From Cycas panzhihuaensis (lineage: Eukaryota > Cycadophyta): 64,000 nucleotides of DNA. Of the stretch, positions 44,693 through 57,062 are shown in pieces. Every line of letters starts with the position of its first letter. The stretch's first letter is position 1. The position numbers were made by a program, and so were the translations under genes. The notes under the pieces are model-generated. The model searched no databases. It was not told where the DNA came from and saw only the letters and a program-made list of their open reading frames with translations. The stretch covers positions 13,950,001 to 14,014,000 of the forward strand of contig CM041465.1 of assembly GCA_023213395.1 (NCBI GenBank), read 5' to 3'.

Positions 44693-47259
44693 TGGACACG
44701 CGTCTACGGGATAGCTACCTAACTAATAGGCATGGTGGGAGTGGGTGATGATATGATTGAAGGAGAGACCTATGAGGAAAGTAATTACCACGCAGAGCAC
44801 CCCGTGCACCGGAGCGCAAGTTTGGGACCTGCAATGGAATATGGCTACTAAAAAGTGATCCTCCACCACTTTGAATAAAGGGTGAAGAGGCGTAGGATTA
44901 GCCTGGGTTGACCTAGGGACAGGATCCTCCCACCGTTGGATGGCCAGAAGGGGAAGGAGAAGGTCCAAGAAAATAGATCAAGGGTGTGCCTAAACGAGCT
45001 AACTGGGTACATAAGCAACATGGGAGGCAAGGAGCTTGCGCAGTTAAGGAGAGGAGGAAAGGTGAAAGGGTGGTTCCTATAGCCTTTCCTATGGGGGACA
45101 AAGATACATGTAATAAAATAAATAAAGCATAACAAAAAACAAGATCAAATTTCCCTTTTGTTTTCCAGTGTGTTAATTACTAAGAAAAAGTTCAAAAGGA
45201 AAGAGTAGGGTGGAATAAGGCATGCACCTAGACCGAGGGCATGCGCGACGAAGGCCTTCTCGAGGGACGCCAACCTACTCCACGTGGTGCGTTGGATGCG
45301 AAGCGTCACGGTGGATTTGGAAGAGGGGCTCCCTTACCTTCCCCGAAAAAATACTAAATACGATGCCAAGGAAAGAAAGGACGTAAATGCTAATAACTGC
45401 AGAAGTGCGAAAGTATGATGTACATGAGAGCACTTACCGACGACGGAGCTAACGGACAATATCCTTCGCGCTCTCCAAATACCTATAAGCAGTGGCAACC
45501 TCCCCCTTTCCGGAGGAAGGATACTAACATGCAATACGAGATTCTAACAATATATGTCTATATGAAACAAATATGAATCTAAACACGCATACATTAGTAT
45601 CAACCCAACGATGAAAGTACGTAAAAGAGGGTAACCAAAGCAAAGGTAAACGACCGGTAAGCCTCAGAGTGGCCCACCTCCCACAAATAACACCCTAACC
45701 TCCCCCCAAGAGCCACAAGGCAGCGAGGGCAAGGCCAAGAGAGATGGCTGGAAACGGCAACAGGGAGGCAAAGAGGAGCCAAGGAACACCTACTGCGAAC
45801 CGGGATGCTATGAAGAGCAAACCGGGCTGCTGGGAAGAAAGTTGGACAAGGACTAGTGGTCTGGACTTATGTAAGTTGCCCAAACCTGAACCTAATCCCT
45901 CAAACCCGATCAGAATGTGATGTCACCGATTTCAGCAGCTAAGAGAGGGCCAACGAACCCTTGTTTGTGTGCCAAGGATAGCACGAGGCGAGAGGGAGGA
46001 TTTGGGGGGCTTAGAGCCGCTAGAGGAGCGTGGAAGGTGGTACGGAATCCACCTAGCTCCTTCCCAAAGCCTATGCCAACCCTCAACGCTGCTGCCTTGA
46101 GCAACAAACGCAGGTAAGAGGCACAATGACAGTGGCAAAACAGCCCACTAAAAGGAAGAAAACCAAACTCATAAGGACAAGCAGGGAGCAAGCAAGATGG
46201 AGTATCAATATCACAAGAAAAATAATTCAAATCAAGAAACACCTGAGTGGGAGAGGCAGGAGGCTTGCCTCAGCCAAGAGATAGCAAGGAGGGCCTAAGG
46301 AATCAGCCTAAATCTGCGGTGTAGCAGGTCTGGAACCCTGCTAAGGAAGAGGGGAGGAGAACACCTGCACTTGGAACCCTGAAGGCTACCAGGGGCAAGA
46401 ATCAACTGGAACCTCTCTAAGGGGCCCTCTCCAAGGTATGTGAGGGGCTGGGAAGATGTCCTAGCCACACCGAAGGAGAGCTGGGTGTTGTAGGAGAGAC
46501 GCAGGTCATGTGATAGTAGCAAGGCAGTAGAGAAGAGCAGAGCACATCGTTGTTTCCTTGAGGAGCAATCCAAAAGTGAGCCAAAAGTTCTCAAAAATGA
46601 GTAGATCATGCCTTAAGTACCCAACCCAAACCCTAAAGCGAGCGATTAGGGTGTGGTTGGGAGAGAGTTAAGTCGTGAGCCACGTGGCAGTTTCGTAATA
46701 AATGCGAAATTGCCACGGCGGATTTTAAAAAATAAATTAGAACAGTCATACCGCCGCAAACTCTGCGGTACCATGAATATTCCAGCAGATGCAAAAATTT
46801 TACAGACGAACCCAGAGGCAAAAATAGGCTGACCACCACCCCAGTTAGGCGATGACGAAAAGGGCCAATAGGGGGCTGAGACACCTACCCGGGGGTAAAC
46901 AAGCCAACAAACGGGTCCAAAAGAGCGAAAATAGGGCTCAAACAGTGTGGCAAGTCAACCAAACGATGACGGGTCATCACACGGGCGAAGGTGGTGCAAA
47001 CCTAGTGAATCTTGGAGCGAGGAGGGCAGATGCGGGAAGTGAAGTAGCCACCAGGGTGCCGTACTTGCTGGGAGTGTGCCCCTGCTATAGTCATCATAGG
47101 TTAACATAAATGTAGACGAGGACAAAGTCACCTACGGAGCCACACACATGCAAACATGCAAGCAGACACTCATCAAAAGGAAGCGATGATTATGCGAGAA
47201 ACATACCTGCACTTACCTGAGTCGGTGATTCTGTATCCATTCCCGGAAGCTGGGAAACA
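44693..47259 (-). repeat. G1 5' LTR
   Basis: 2567 bp, colinear with 31135-33706. The primer site lies just inside its left edge and the target duplication GATCC (47260-47264) just outside its right edge. Confidence 0.93.
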
Positions 47260-47264
47260 GATCC
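47260..47264. repeat. Target duplication of G1, right copy
   Basis: GATCC, identical to 31130-31134. Confidence 0.95.
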
Positions 47265-49350
47265 TTATAGATCATTTGGTCTTGGGATGGATGAGAAGGG
47301 TGGTTTATTTAAACATTTATATTTTGATTTATATTTTAAATTATTTGGCACTCACTTCTATCATGTGCATCTGTTTGATGATATGAGTACCATTTCATCT
47401 TTCTAAACGGAGGAGGAGGTGGGAGAGGAGCTTGTTTCTTCCTCCCTTTAGTAAGATGAATTACTTTGGTCTCTTGGGAAAGGTAACTTTGAGAAGGAGG
47501 ATGAACATATAATTTAGTATTGATTACATATTTTAATGATCTAATTGAAGAAGTTAGATGATCATAAGTAGGTTTAGGATAGGAGGTCTTCGTAGTTTGA
47601 ATTATCTTTTGAAGGCATAGATTTATTAACCTTCTTGGTACCTACTTCAATTTCAAATATCTCTATAGATAAACATCGATCAACTGCCTCTTCATACATT
47701 TGAGGGTGTAACTTTAAAACTTCTAAGTTCATGTGAGGCCTCAATGTATTAGTAAATAGATTGAATAATAAATTAGGATCAAGATGTGAGTGACAATTAT
47801 ACACATGATCTTGAAACCTCCTAATAAAGTCCCTTGATGTCTCATCATGATTCTATTTAATGGATAACAAATATTTAATGTCTGACTCAAATGGTCTTGC
47901 TACATCAAAATAGTTGATAAAGGAGTCAACTAATTATTGGAACAAGGTAATCGAAGCTAAGGGAAGATGGTAAAACCACTTCAAGGCATCACCTTGAAGA
48001 GATTTAGGAAATATGCATATCATAACGTAGTCATATGGCATAAAATACATGCAAACAAGTGCAAATCCCTCTATATGGGAGGCATAGCCTTGAGAAGAGT
48101 CACTAAAAAAATTAGGTAACTCAGGAAGGAATGGAGGCATCGGTGGTAAAAAGACCTCACATGGGAAGGGAGACTTCATTTAATCTAGGAAAGGCCTCCT
48201 TGTCCTTAATGTAGTAGGACATTGATGTAAGGATGATAGATAAGGAGTAGATAAATGGACAGGTGATTGCGATTACGGTTTTTATTGTGAAACATCATCA
48301 GGTAGAAGAGTAGAGAGGGGAACAAACCATGTTATAGGGTTAACCACAGAGTTAGTTTGAGGTATAAGGTGTTGAGGGAAACTTGGATTAAAAGTGTAAA
48401 AGGGATTGGGTTATGGGATAGGTCTAAGAATATGTAAAGAAGAAGTGGGGTTAGAAGTCCTCAAAGGTTATGATTATCCACTAAAGTATGAGGATGAGTT
48501 GAATAAATATGAGAAATATGTTATGATGAGGAGATCCTATTAGACACTCTAGGGGATAGTGGGCAAGGTCTAACACCATGAGACCAAATGGTATGTAATG
48601 CATGAGGGGGTACCCAGGCGATAGAAGAAATAGGATGTGAAGAGGCAGTCCTAGTGGAGTAAGAATGAATCAGTCATAAACTAGATGAGGCCATAACCAC
48701 TTGATTGGAATTGGATACATGCATGGTACTAGGATTATTATGAGCAACAATGGTGGTATCACCTCCATGAGTAAGAGGTATAGTATGGGAAGAATGAATC
48801 TGACATTGTTATCTAGGAGGAGATTGATGAGGTTACGAATGAGTTGATTTACAGTCATTAACTTCCTCCAAGGGTAGGGAATGAGGTCATGACATAGGTC
48901 TTGGTGGAGGAGGATGAGAAGGATGAGGGGATCACATGGTATTAGGTAGGGAGTCTATCTCAATTAACTCATAGTCTTCACCTAAGGGATAGATTTGAGT
49001 ATATTATAGTAGAGATGACATAGTATGAGTCTCTAGGTAAAATAGGTCATAGTAACTAGGCATGCGTAGTGGGGTAGGGATCCTAGTAAAGACCAGCTCA
49101 AGGAAAGATGGATGTAGTTGACTCAAAGGTGGTTCTTCTTATGTGAAAGAAGGATCCATAAAAGAAGAACCACTAGAATTTTAAGAAGGTTCTAGATATC
49201 CCTGCTTAATTGGTATATTTTATAATTGGGTTAAATCTTTAGGAGAATAAACATATATATCATATGCTTAAAGTTCTGAAGATTTAATATAAGATGATGA
49301 AACATCATGACCAAAGTGTGATGGGCATATTTGAGAATCAGGCAAAAGGC
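47265..49350 (-). pseudogene. G2 gag (broken)
   Basis: Colinear with G1 gag. The - strand reading 47934-48179 contains LPELPNFF.DSSQGYASHIEGF and LQGDALKWFYHLP. 47574-47804 contains LFNLFTNTLRPHMNLEVLK and AVDRCLSIEIFEIEVGTKK. The N-terminal half (48200-49350) is low-complexity with scattered stops. Its 3' end was separated from pol by the G1 insertion: the flank AGATCCTT at 47259-47266 matches AGATCCTT in G1 gag at 42385-42392. Confidence 0.8.
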
Positions 49351-49417
49351 TTTGAAGTCTCATCAAGTGCCTAGGAGTAGGTGTTATTATTTCCATAGCA
49401 TTATTTGAGGATAAATG

Positions 49418-49441
49418 GTGGCTCCCTAGTATAGTCAGCAT
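49418..49441 (-). other. Primer-binding site of G2
   Basis: GGCTCCCTAGTATAGTCAGCA on the + strand parallels the G1 and G3 sites in place and pattern. Confidence 0.5.
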
Positions 49442-49446
49442 AAAGA

Positions 49447-49767
49447 TGGTTGAGGGTTCTTAGGAGGACCTAAACTTAATATCTATCGATTCCTTTTTTG
49501 ATTAAATTGGGAGACACAAAGTTCAAGAAGACCTAAGAGACCATTTTTGCCTAACTCCTAAGAAGGAGCCTTTACTTAGTAGTGTTGTCTCATCAAGTGT
49601 GAATGGATATAATGAAAGACATGGATATGAAATGGGGTGATAGAATCCATTAACCCACATGAGTTGACAAAGAAGTTCTAAGTTTGGAGCCATACTAATA
49701 ATATCCTCAATATCCTTCCTAAGGATTCCTCATGTTTAATCCTTTTAACCTTTTAAGTTCTACGAAG
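49447..49767 (-). repeat. G2 5' LTR, inner fragment
   Basis: Matches 16917-17235 along its length (GGACCTAAACTTAATATCTAT, then AAATGGGGTGATAGAATCCA). Truncated at 49767 by the Copia-2 insertion. Confidence 0.85.
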
Positions 49768-50065
49768 TGAAAAGAGTGGATCTATCCTTCATCTCCATGC
49801 ACTAAACACAAAGGTAAATATGGGAGCAAGAGAGACTTGAGAGAAAGAGAGTAGCTCTCACAAAATGAGGAGGTAAGAATGAGCCTCATCTATTAAGCTT
49901 TTACTTTTATATTGAGAGAGGGAGAATTAGAGTTGGGTGAAATGAAATTACACATAATACATAGGAAAGTATATTTTGCATAAGTGATCTAATTTAAATT
50001 TTACTTAAGACCCTTTTTAGAAATAATCAACTAATGTAATGACCTTGTGACATTAACCTATTTCA
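49768..50065 (-). repeat. Copia-2 3' LTR
   Basis: 298 bp, same length and sequence family as the Copia-1 LTRs. TATA-like box at 49904-49913 (- strand). Left flank CGAAG. Confidence 0.9.
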
Positions 50066-50066
50066 A

Positions 50067-50076
50067 TCTCCCCCTT
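50067..50076 (-). other. Polypurine tract of Copia-2
   Basis: AAGGGGGAGA on the - strand beside the 3' LTR. Confidence 0.8.
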
Positions 50077-50077
50077 A

Positions 50078-51384
50078 ATGGTAGAAGGTCATTTCATCCT
50101 ATTTTATTCTATCCTATGAGGTCTTTAATTGAGCCTCTTATAAAGTAAACTACTATGATGCTTTTCCAGGAAACCCTCATGGGGAAGAAAACCTACATAC
50201 TTTCTAATCTACTAACCTAGCTAAAGCGGCTCTTTAAATAAAGCTATATATCCAATCAATATAATAAATTTTATAGCTGAAATCAATTGAGTCTCCATAT
50301 ACCATTTTGTCATCCCCCATGCCCTTTTAGGTTTTCATAGGTTCTTATTTTCCAAAATGATATAACCCTTATCCTTTCGCGTCCATAATGGGTTTTCATG
50401 AATGGGATAGAGTAGAGACTTAGTGTTATCCTTCTATGCCCACAAGGGGTTTTCATGAATCAAATAGAGTATGATGATCCTTTTGTTATCTCCTTCAATT
50501 AGTTGGAGATTGAGGCCCTAAGGTTGAATTGCCTTTGAAACTATTCAAACTTCACCTTCTTTAGTAATTTGGTGAAGACGTCAGCCACTTGATCTAATAT
50601 GGGACAGTACTCTAGATGAATTATGCCATTATGAATTGGTTCTCTAATCCTATGGACTTTCATACTTATATATTTAGTACAATCATGAAATATGGGATTT
50701 TTAGCCATTTGGATTGTAGAGTGATTATCTATAGAACTTGTTTGGGTGGCATTTAATGTATTCAATAATTTTCTAAGCCATATAATACCCTTGCTTGTCT
50801 CAGAAGAAATAATATATTTAGCTTCATCAATTAAGTTTATAACTATCTTCTATAGTCTAGATCTCCATGATATTGGTGTTGTTCCAAGAAATATTACATA
50901 CCTAAACATAGATCTTCCTGTGTCTTTATCTTTGAAATTTTTTGAGTTTATGTGTGTATAAAGTATAAATTCTACATTGGGTTCCTACAACAAATCATAT
51001 TTGTTAGTTCTCTTTAGGTACTTCAACACTTGTATTGCAGCTTACTAGTGATTTTGCTTAGGATGTGTCATGAATCTTATAAGAATACCGATAGATTATA
51101 TAATATCTGACCTAGTATCAATGGTATAGATGATACTACCTATAAGTTTCCTATAGAGTATTGCATCTATCTCCCTAGTGTCACCATCAACTGAGAGTTT
51201 AATATTAGGTTCCATAGGTGTAGCCACTAGTTGAGCACCTTCCAACTAAAACTTTGTTAGAAGATCATTGATATGTTTTTCTTAGGAGAGAAAGATTTTA
51301 CCATTATTTTGAGCTACTGTAATTCCCAAGTAATATTTCATCAACCCAAGGTCAGACAATTTAAAAGTTTTAGTAAGGTCCTTC
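50078..51384 (-). pseudogene. Copia-2 RNase H and C-terminal RT (broken)
   Basis: The open stretch 50541-50765 carries the copia RNase H end: STIQMAKNPIFHDCTKYI, IIHLEYCPILDQVADVFTK. The rest aligns with Copia-1 545-1860, with stops. It is separated from the RT catalytic part by Gy2, which inserted just on the RNase H side of the catalytic motif. Confidence 0.85.
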
Positions 51385-51389
51385 TTTAG
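51385..51389. repeat. Target duplication of Gy2, left copy
   Basis: TTTAG, identical to 58106-58110. Confidence 0.95.
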
Positions 51390-52429
51390 TGATCCCAAAA
51401 GAGCTTAGTTGGTGAAGACTTCAATTATCAACCTTTTCTCCTTGAGATCCTGAGAGTTAGTGTAGAAAGATCAAAACAACAATGAGCTTATGAAAGAAAA
51501 TTCTATACCAAATCATTTATTCTTGACATTGATCCAAAATTATGAGGAGTAGTACTTTTATTAAACTATGAAAATCTCCATTTAATGGTGGAGAAATCAA
51601 CTAGCAAAAGAATGGTAAAATTACAAAGAATAAATGATATAATTATACCATAAGGGGGACTCCAACCCTCCAAATGCCTCTCCAAGGATGCTTCTCAAGT
51701 CAAGTATCCAAGAACCACCTCTCCAACCTATAGTAGGGCTCAATTTATAGAAAGAAACCAAAATTGCATGTTTAACAAGTGGCAATCATGCAAGTATAAC
51801 CACTAACCACTAGAATGCATGTTGTCCAAGTGGCCTTCATGCAATTCTTAAAACGTTGTAGCTTGTAACAGATCTTAACATACTCCAATTTAGTTTAAAT
51901 TTGGGACAAATATAGGAACACATGTCCCCTCAGCTTCCTCAAGTTTTTATCTCATTTGGATGTCATTTGACTGCATGTTTATAGATTTAATAATAATATG
52001 TATTTGTTGTTTTTCTGCTGTCCAAGTGGCCTTCATGAAATTCTTAAAATTTGTGGCTTTTAACTGACTTTAACGGACTCCAATTCATCTCAAATTTGGT
52101 AGACATATAGGAACACATGTCTTCTCCACTTCCTCAGCATTTTAGCTCATTTGGATGTCATTTGGCCATATTCTATTCATATAATAATAATATATATTTT
52201 CTATTTTTTCTGCTAGCTGTGGGATTAATTTTATGAAAAAACAAGGCTTGAACTCTAATCAAATGATATTTTCTGAACCCCACCTTTTGCACACATCTAG
52301 TGGGATGTGTCTTCTCCCTTTATACAAAATTTCATATAATTTTGATACCATTTGGCCATATCTCTTTCAGTTATACCAATGCCTAGAATTTTCGCATCCT
52401 CAGAACATATGGTAGATCCTCCTGGATCA
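51390..52429 (-). repeat. Gy2 3' LTR
   Basis: 1040 bp, TGATCCCAAAAG to CCTCCTGGATCA on the + strand, matched along its length by 57063-58105. Contains two diverged copies of a 190-bp segment (GTCCAAGTGGCCTTCATG..CATTTGGATGTCATTTG), near 51825-51975 and 52020-52165. Confidence 0.95.
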
Positions 52430-52447
52430 TGGCTCCCCCTTCCTTGG
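52430..52447 (-). other. Polypurine tract of Gy2
   Basis: CCAAGGAAGGGGGAGCCA on the - strand, directly before the 3' LTR. Confidence 0.75.
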
Positions 52448-52476
52448 AAAATAGCCAACTCCTGTTTGGCTTAGAA

Positions 52477-52980
52477 TTAGAGATGGGGGAAGTGTTGTTC
52501 TCCTTGTTGCCTACTAAACAACTTGGCCTTACTAGGCAATTGCCCTACTACTCTAATCCTGAAAGATTCATCGGTCTTATGTCTTATTTTAGTAGATTTT
52601 CTCTCCAAGATACAATCTTCCTTGAGAGGCTCCTCACTTTCCAAATACAAATCATGAACTGAAGGTAAAGTGAATTGGTCATGTTCCTCATCTAGCATGG
52701 AGGGCTCAAAGATTTTTAAGTATTCAGAATTTACTACTAAATATATTTGCATATAAGGTAGAAGATCAAGTTGGAAAGCATTGCCACCTACTTTTCTCAA
52801 AATCTTGAATGGTCCATACCTTATAGGTTTGAGTTTCTTGCCTTCTTCTTTTAACCTCTCCTTGCTCAAGTATAACCATACTAAATCTCCTTCTTGAAAA
52901 GTACACTCTTTCCTATGCTTATCATGTCTTTCCTTGTACTTTTGTTGAGTCCTTAGAAGTTGATCATGTACTTCTTTGTG
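52477..52980 (-). pseudogene. Gy2 integrase C-terminal domain and tail
   Basis: 130 open codons (52477-52869). KKLKPIRYGPFKILRKVGGNAFQLDL is the GPY/F module of gypsy integrases (blocks RYGPFKIL and NAFQLDLP). It is followed by a tail with EDCILERKSTKIR. Upstream text (52870-52980) encodes the YKERHDKHRK-type linker. A tail of this kind often ends in a chromodomain, but I cannot identify one with confidence. Confidence 0.75.
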
Positions 52981-52986
52981 GACTCT

Positions 52987-53790
52987 CTAGATCTTCTCCA
53001 AGTATCTTAAAGCCTTGTCATGCTCCTCCTTCTCTTTGACAGATCCTTCTTTAGCTTGCATGGAAAACTCTAAGTCAAATGGACTTTGAGGTAAGTATCC
53101 CAAACAAACTTCAAAAGGTGCTTTAGAGTGTGATGCATGCATTGCTCTATTAAAAGCAAATTGTAGAAAAGCCAATGATTCATCCCAAGTCTTTGGATGC
53201 TTGGAATTGTATCCCCTTAATAGATGTACCAAAGTTACATTCACTCATGCGTTTGTCCATCTGTTTGAGGATGGAAACTTGTACTCCTCTTCAATTTGGT
53301 ATCCATCATCTCCCATAGTGACTTCCAAAATGATGAAAGGAATCGAGTGTCCCGATCTGAAATGATGGAAGAAGGCAAGCCAAAATTCTTCCATACATGC
53401 TCAAGAATAATTCAAATTGCTCCTGTACCTATGATTGTCTTCTTACAAGGTATTAGACATATCATTTTACTAAACCTATCTACAACAACAAAGAGATAAT
53501 TATGTCCCTTCCTTGTCATGGGAAGTTCCCCTAAAAAATCAATGGAGATACTTTCCCAAGGCCTAGTGGGAATAGGAAGTGGTGTATACAATCCTAATTT
53601 TCTAGAAGAAGGCTTAGAAGTATTACACATTACACATCCTTTTACATATTTTTTTATATCATTTTGCATTTTTAGCCATACAACATATCTTCTCAAGTTT
53701 GCTAAAGTATTCTCTATACCAAAGTGACTAGCTACTTTAGAAGTATGGGCTTCTCTAAGCCACTTGATCTTATCTCCTTTTGATGGAACA
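52987..53790 (-). pseudogene. Gy2 integrase, zinc and catalytic parts (broken)
   Basis: 53412-53696 holds the zinc-binding end (VKGCVMCNTSKP), then SISIDFLGELP and LFVVVDRFSKM with the first catalytic Asp. The second catalytic region (SDRDTRF type) lies in the shifted 53296-53400. 52987-53244 holds the end of the core (LLRGYNSKHPKTWDESLAFLQFAFNR). Frames differ between pieces, so at least one shift breaks it. Confidence 0.85.
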
Positions 53791-53795
53791 TAGAG

Positions 53796-54470
53796 CTACT
53801 CCCCTTTGAAAAGTAGACCATCCTTCCAAGCAAGCTGGGAAGGTCTTCCTTTCACTAGGTTCTCTAATTCTTCCTTCAAATCTTCATCTTCATGGTACAA
53901 GTCTTTGTACTCTTCATGATGCATTGGTTCCACCTGCAAACTCATAAGAGAACTACAAACAAAAGTAAAAGAAGAAGTGGAACAAGGTGGTCTAGATAAC
54001 ATATCAGCAATTTTGTTATTAAATCCCTTTTTGTACTTAATTATAATATTGAATTGTTGTAAATAACTCATCCACTTCATGTGTCTTGCTTGCTGTAATT
54101 TACTTTGAGTTTGTAAAAATTGAAAAGGCTTATGATAGGTATGAACTACAACCTCTTTTCTGAGCAAGTATGACCTCCAATGCTTGCATGCTTGATGAAG
54201 TGCGAATATTTCTCGATCATATGTTGGGTAGTTCTTCACTTGAGGGGTGAAGACTTCCAAATGGTAAGCAATAGGCTTCCTATCTTGAATAAGGATAGCT
54301 CCCATCGCATTTCCACTTGCATCAGCTTCTACTTCAAAAGGCCTTTGCAAATTTGGCATTGCCAAAATCAATGCTTCACAAATTTTCTTCTTTAAAAAAA
54401 GATAGGCTTCTTCCTCCTTGGAACTCCAAGTAAACTTTCTAATAGATTTTGTCAATCCATGTAGAGGTGC
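53796..54470 (-). pseudogene. Gy2 RNase H
   Basis: 219 open codons. First Asp in VEADASGNAMGAILIQ, the YPTYDREIFALHQACKHWRSYL block with the conserved Glu, and the end block KYKKGFNNKIADMLSRPP. The third acidic position (VVHTYHKPF) has Tyr where Asp is expected. Joined to RT but for one stop. Confidence 0.85.
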
Positions 54471-54476
54471 TGCAAC

Positions 54477-55240
54477 CTATGAGAAATGAAGAATAAACTT
54501 TCTCAAGTATTGACAAGCTCCTAAAAAACTTCTCACCTCTGTGATGTTTGTTGGCCTAGACCATTTGAGGATGGCTTGAGTCTTGAGTGGATCAATGCTC
54601 AACTTTCCTCCTCCAACCACAAAGCCTAAGAATATCAAGTTTTCCTTGCCAAATTCACACTTCTTCACATTAAGCTTCAAATGATACTTAGCCATAGTCT
54701 TTAAAACTTCTTCTATGTGCTTCAAAGGTTCCTCCCATGTGTTGCTGAAAATCAAAATGTCATCAAGATAGACAATAACAAAATTATCCAAGTAAGTCCT
54801 TAACATTTCATTCATTAGCCTCATGAATGTTGCAGGAGCATTACATAATCCAAAAGGCATAACCATCTATTCAAAGAGTCCTTGCTTTGTTTTGAAGGCC
54901 GTCTTCCATGTGTCCTCCTCCTTGACCCTAACTTGGTGATAACCGCTTTTCAAATCCAATTTAGTGAAATAACAAGCATGCTGAATTTGATCAAGCAAAT
55001 CATCCATGCGAGGCAAAGGGTAGCGATTTTTAATTGTAATTTTATTCAAAGGACGAAAATCTATACACATTCTCCATCCTCCATCCTTCTTAGGCACCAA
55101 AACAATTGGTGACCCACAAGGTGAACATGAAGGTCTTATGACCTCTTGATCAAGCAACTCAACTTGCCTCTTTATCTCATTATTCTCTACAATGGAGTGC
55201 CTATACAAAGCAACATTAGGGAATGGTGCATCTCCTACAA
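54477..55240 (-). pseudogene. Gy2 reverse transcriptase
   Basis: Two open parts. 54867-55208: VELLDQEVIRPSCSPCGSP, LVPKKDGGWRMCIDFRPLN, LDLKSGYHQVRVKEED. 54477-54866: MVMPFGLCNAPATFMRLMN, catalytic VIVYLDDILIFS, LGFVVGGGKLSID. The two parts are in the same frame and separated by a single TAG at 54867. All RT landmarks including YLDD are intact. Confidence 0.9.
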
Positions 55241-55244
55241 GAGT

Positions 55245-56023
55245 GATTTCATGCTCTATCTTTCTCTTTGGTGGAAGCCCATCAACATGTTGAAATAGAA
55301 TATCATACCTTGTCTTTAACTCCTCAATTTATTGCATTTGTTTAGGTGATATAAGAAGAGTGTGAGTAGAAGGACCTTCTTCATCTCTTGGCTCTTCTTT
55401 TCTCCTTACCATTAAGATGACGAATTTACCACATGCATTGATCATCCTTTTTGCTTGAGTAGCTGAAATTAATGCTATCTTATCCAAGTGCTTCTTTGTG
55501 GCCTTTATGATGAAGCCCTTATTATCCTTCATCAACTGATACTTTCTCTCCTTTGATGTAAGAGTGCATCTCGATCCCACAAGTAGGGACTTCCAAGCAC
55601 AACATGGCATACATCTAATGGCACCACATCACATATTACTTCATCAACAAAATCATTAGTGATGGAAAATTTAAGTGTACATTACTTTGATATTTGCATT
55701 TCCACATCTTTATGGATCCAACCAAGAGGATATGGGTGAGGGTGAGGAGTAGTTACCAACCCAATGCTCTTTACCAAACTTTCTGAGATCAAATTCTTTT
55801 GGCTCCCTAGATCTATAATGGCACCAATCATACTATTTCCTACTTGAAGCTTCAAGTGAAATAGTTCCTCCCTTGTAGCATCATCTTCATAATTTGTAAG
55901 TAGAGTAACCTTCTCTTCTTCTCCTTCACTTTGAATCTCCACCTCAGAAAGTAGTGCTTTCCCTTTTTCCTTCTTTCTTAATTCTATATCCTTGATATGC
56001 TTTGGCTTTAGCTCTGGATGCAA
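55245..56023 (-). pseudogene. Gy2 protease and protease-RT linker (broken)
   Basis: Protease at 55682-56023: LFHLKLQVGNSMIGAIIDLG, then SQKNLISESL. The active-site loop reads DLGS, where DSGS or DTGA is usual. The CHVVLGSPYLWDR-type block follows in another frame near 55570-55620. The linker (55245-55610) contains ATKKHLDKIALISATQAKR. Confidence 0.75.
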
Positions 56024-56026
56024 CTT

Positions 56027-56929
56027 CTAACACTTTGCTGTAATATGACCACTAATATCATAATGCTCACAATAGTTAGAACTTTTAACAATATTAGTTC
56101 TTTTCTTCTTTCCTTCTTGCCTTTTAGATGAGTGCAATTTAGGATTCTTTTTATACTTATTAGAAGTAAAAGTAGAATCTTTAGATATGAATGTAGATTT
56201 CTTGCTTTTACTTTCTATTGCCATAGCCATCCTACTTGCTTCTCCAATGGATTGAACCTTAAAAGGCCTTAGTTCCTTCCTTATGTATTCATGTAATCCT
56301 CCAATGAATTTCATAAGAGTGACATGTTCATCCATATTAATACCAAGTAGCATGCCATACCTAAAAAATAAAGAAGTATAGTCTTGGACACTTACACCTC
56401 TCCCTTGGCGTAAATATTGCCAAGTGACCCATTGGTCTTCCTCATGACCTATGGGGTAGAATTGCTTCTTTATTATTTTCTTAAAATCCCTCCATGAAAA
56501 AGAAGATACATCATGAGTCTTCAAAAATGCATTCCACCATGTCAATGCATGTTTACACAACTTGAGCCTAGCAAATGAAAGCTTTTGAGCATTACTATAA
56601 TCATAAATTGTGAAGTAGGTTTTAAGTTGATCCAACCAATGGTCCAATTTTTCAGCATTTACCTCTCCATCATAAGTTAGAATATCTAACTTTGCCTCCA
56701 CCTTGAAGGGTTGACGAGATGAAGTACCCTTGCTTTCTTCAAAAGAGTGCTTTAAGGTCTCCCCCTCTTCCTCTTCATGGTTGTGGTCATATGTGGATCC
56801 TCCTTCAAATTCCTTCTCTTTGCCTTTTCCTTTGACTAGAGGTAGAAGGTGGGTCATCATTTGCATTAAGGCTTCTACGTTCTTCTCAAGCTTTTCAAAT
56901 CTAATTTCTCCATCTTCTTTTTCAGCCAT
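56027..56929 (-). pseudogene. Gy2 gag
   Basis: 300 open codons from ATG 56929. An N-terminal coiled segment (EIRFEKLEKNVEALMQMM) is followed by an acidic stretch. The retrotransposon gag core (PF03732 style) follows: KHALTWWNAFLKTHDV, FKKIIKKQFYPIGHEEDQW, LRQGRGVSVQDY. A zinc knuckle is at the end (CEHYDISGHITAKC, second Cys replaced by Tyr). A TAG at 56027 separates it from protease in the same frame. Nearly intact. Confidence 0.88.
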
Positions 56930-57044
56930 GGTGCTTGGATTCTTTCTTTGTCTTTTTGGTGATTATAACATAAAAAAGTCTTCATCTTTCTCTTTGTATC
57001 ATTTCCTTGTTTGTACCGTTCAAGTCCCTACAACAAAGATCAGA

Positions 57045-57057
57045 GGCTCTGATACCA
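57045..57057 (-). other. Primer-binding site of Gy2 (initiator Met tRNA)
   Basis: TGGTATCAGAGCC on the - strand, exact match to the plant initiator-Met primer site, five bases from the 5' LTR. Confidence 0.95.
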
Positions 57058-57062
57058 AAATA

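Larger units (their letters stand above)
31135..47259 (-). mobile_element. G1: complete 16.1-kb Tat-like Ty3/gypsy element with accessory genes
   Basis: LTRs of 2572 bp (31135-33706) and 2567 bp (44693-47259), TG...CA, with perfect target duplications GATCC on both sides. The primer site (44674-44691) and polypurine tract (33707-33718) fix the - strand orientation. Order: gag, protease, long linker, RT, RNase H, integrase, then a 4.5-kb accessory region with an antisense PMD gene and a second RNase H. Long LTRs, the primer-site class, gag-pol style and extra RNase H point to the Tat lineage; the exact family is not known to me. It is more GC-rich than its surroundings. Stops, a frameshift and a deletion between RNase H and integrase make it non-autonomous. 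Confidence 0.93.
16917..49767 (-). mobile_element. G2: old Tat-like Ty3/gypsy element, interrupted by a solo LTR, G1 and Copia-2
   Basis: On the - strand, from right to left: part of the 5' LTR (49767-49447), primer site, gag (49350-47265), [G1 insertion], gag end, protease, RT, RNase H [solo LTR inside], integrase (26640-25330), accessory region (25250-19385), polypurine tract and 3' LTR (19373-16917). The homologous LTR starts at 16917 and 49447 (both carry GGACCTAAACTTAATATCTAT close inside) define the two ends. Gag and pol are clearly related to G1 but far more mutated. The rest of the 5' LTR was displaced by Copia-2 and is not seen before the window ends. Confidence 0.8.
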
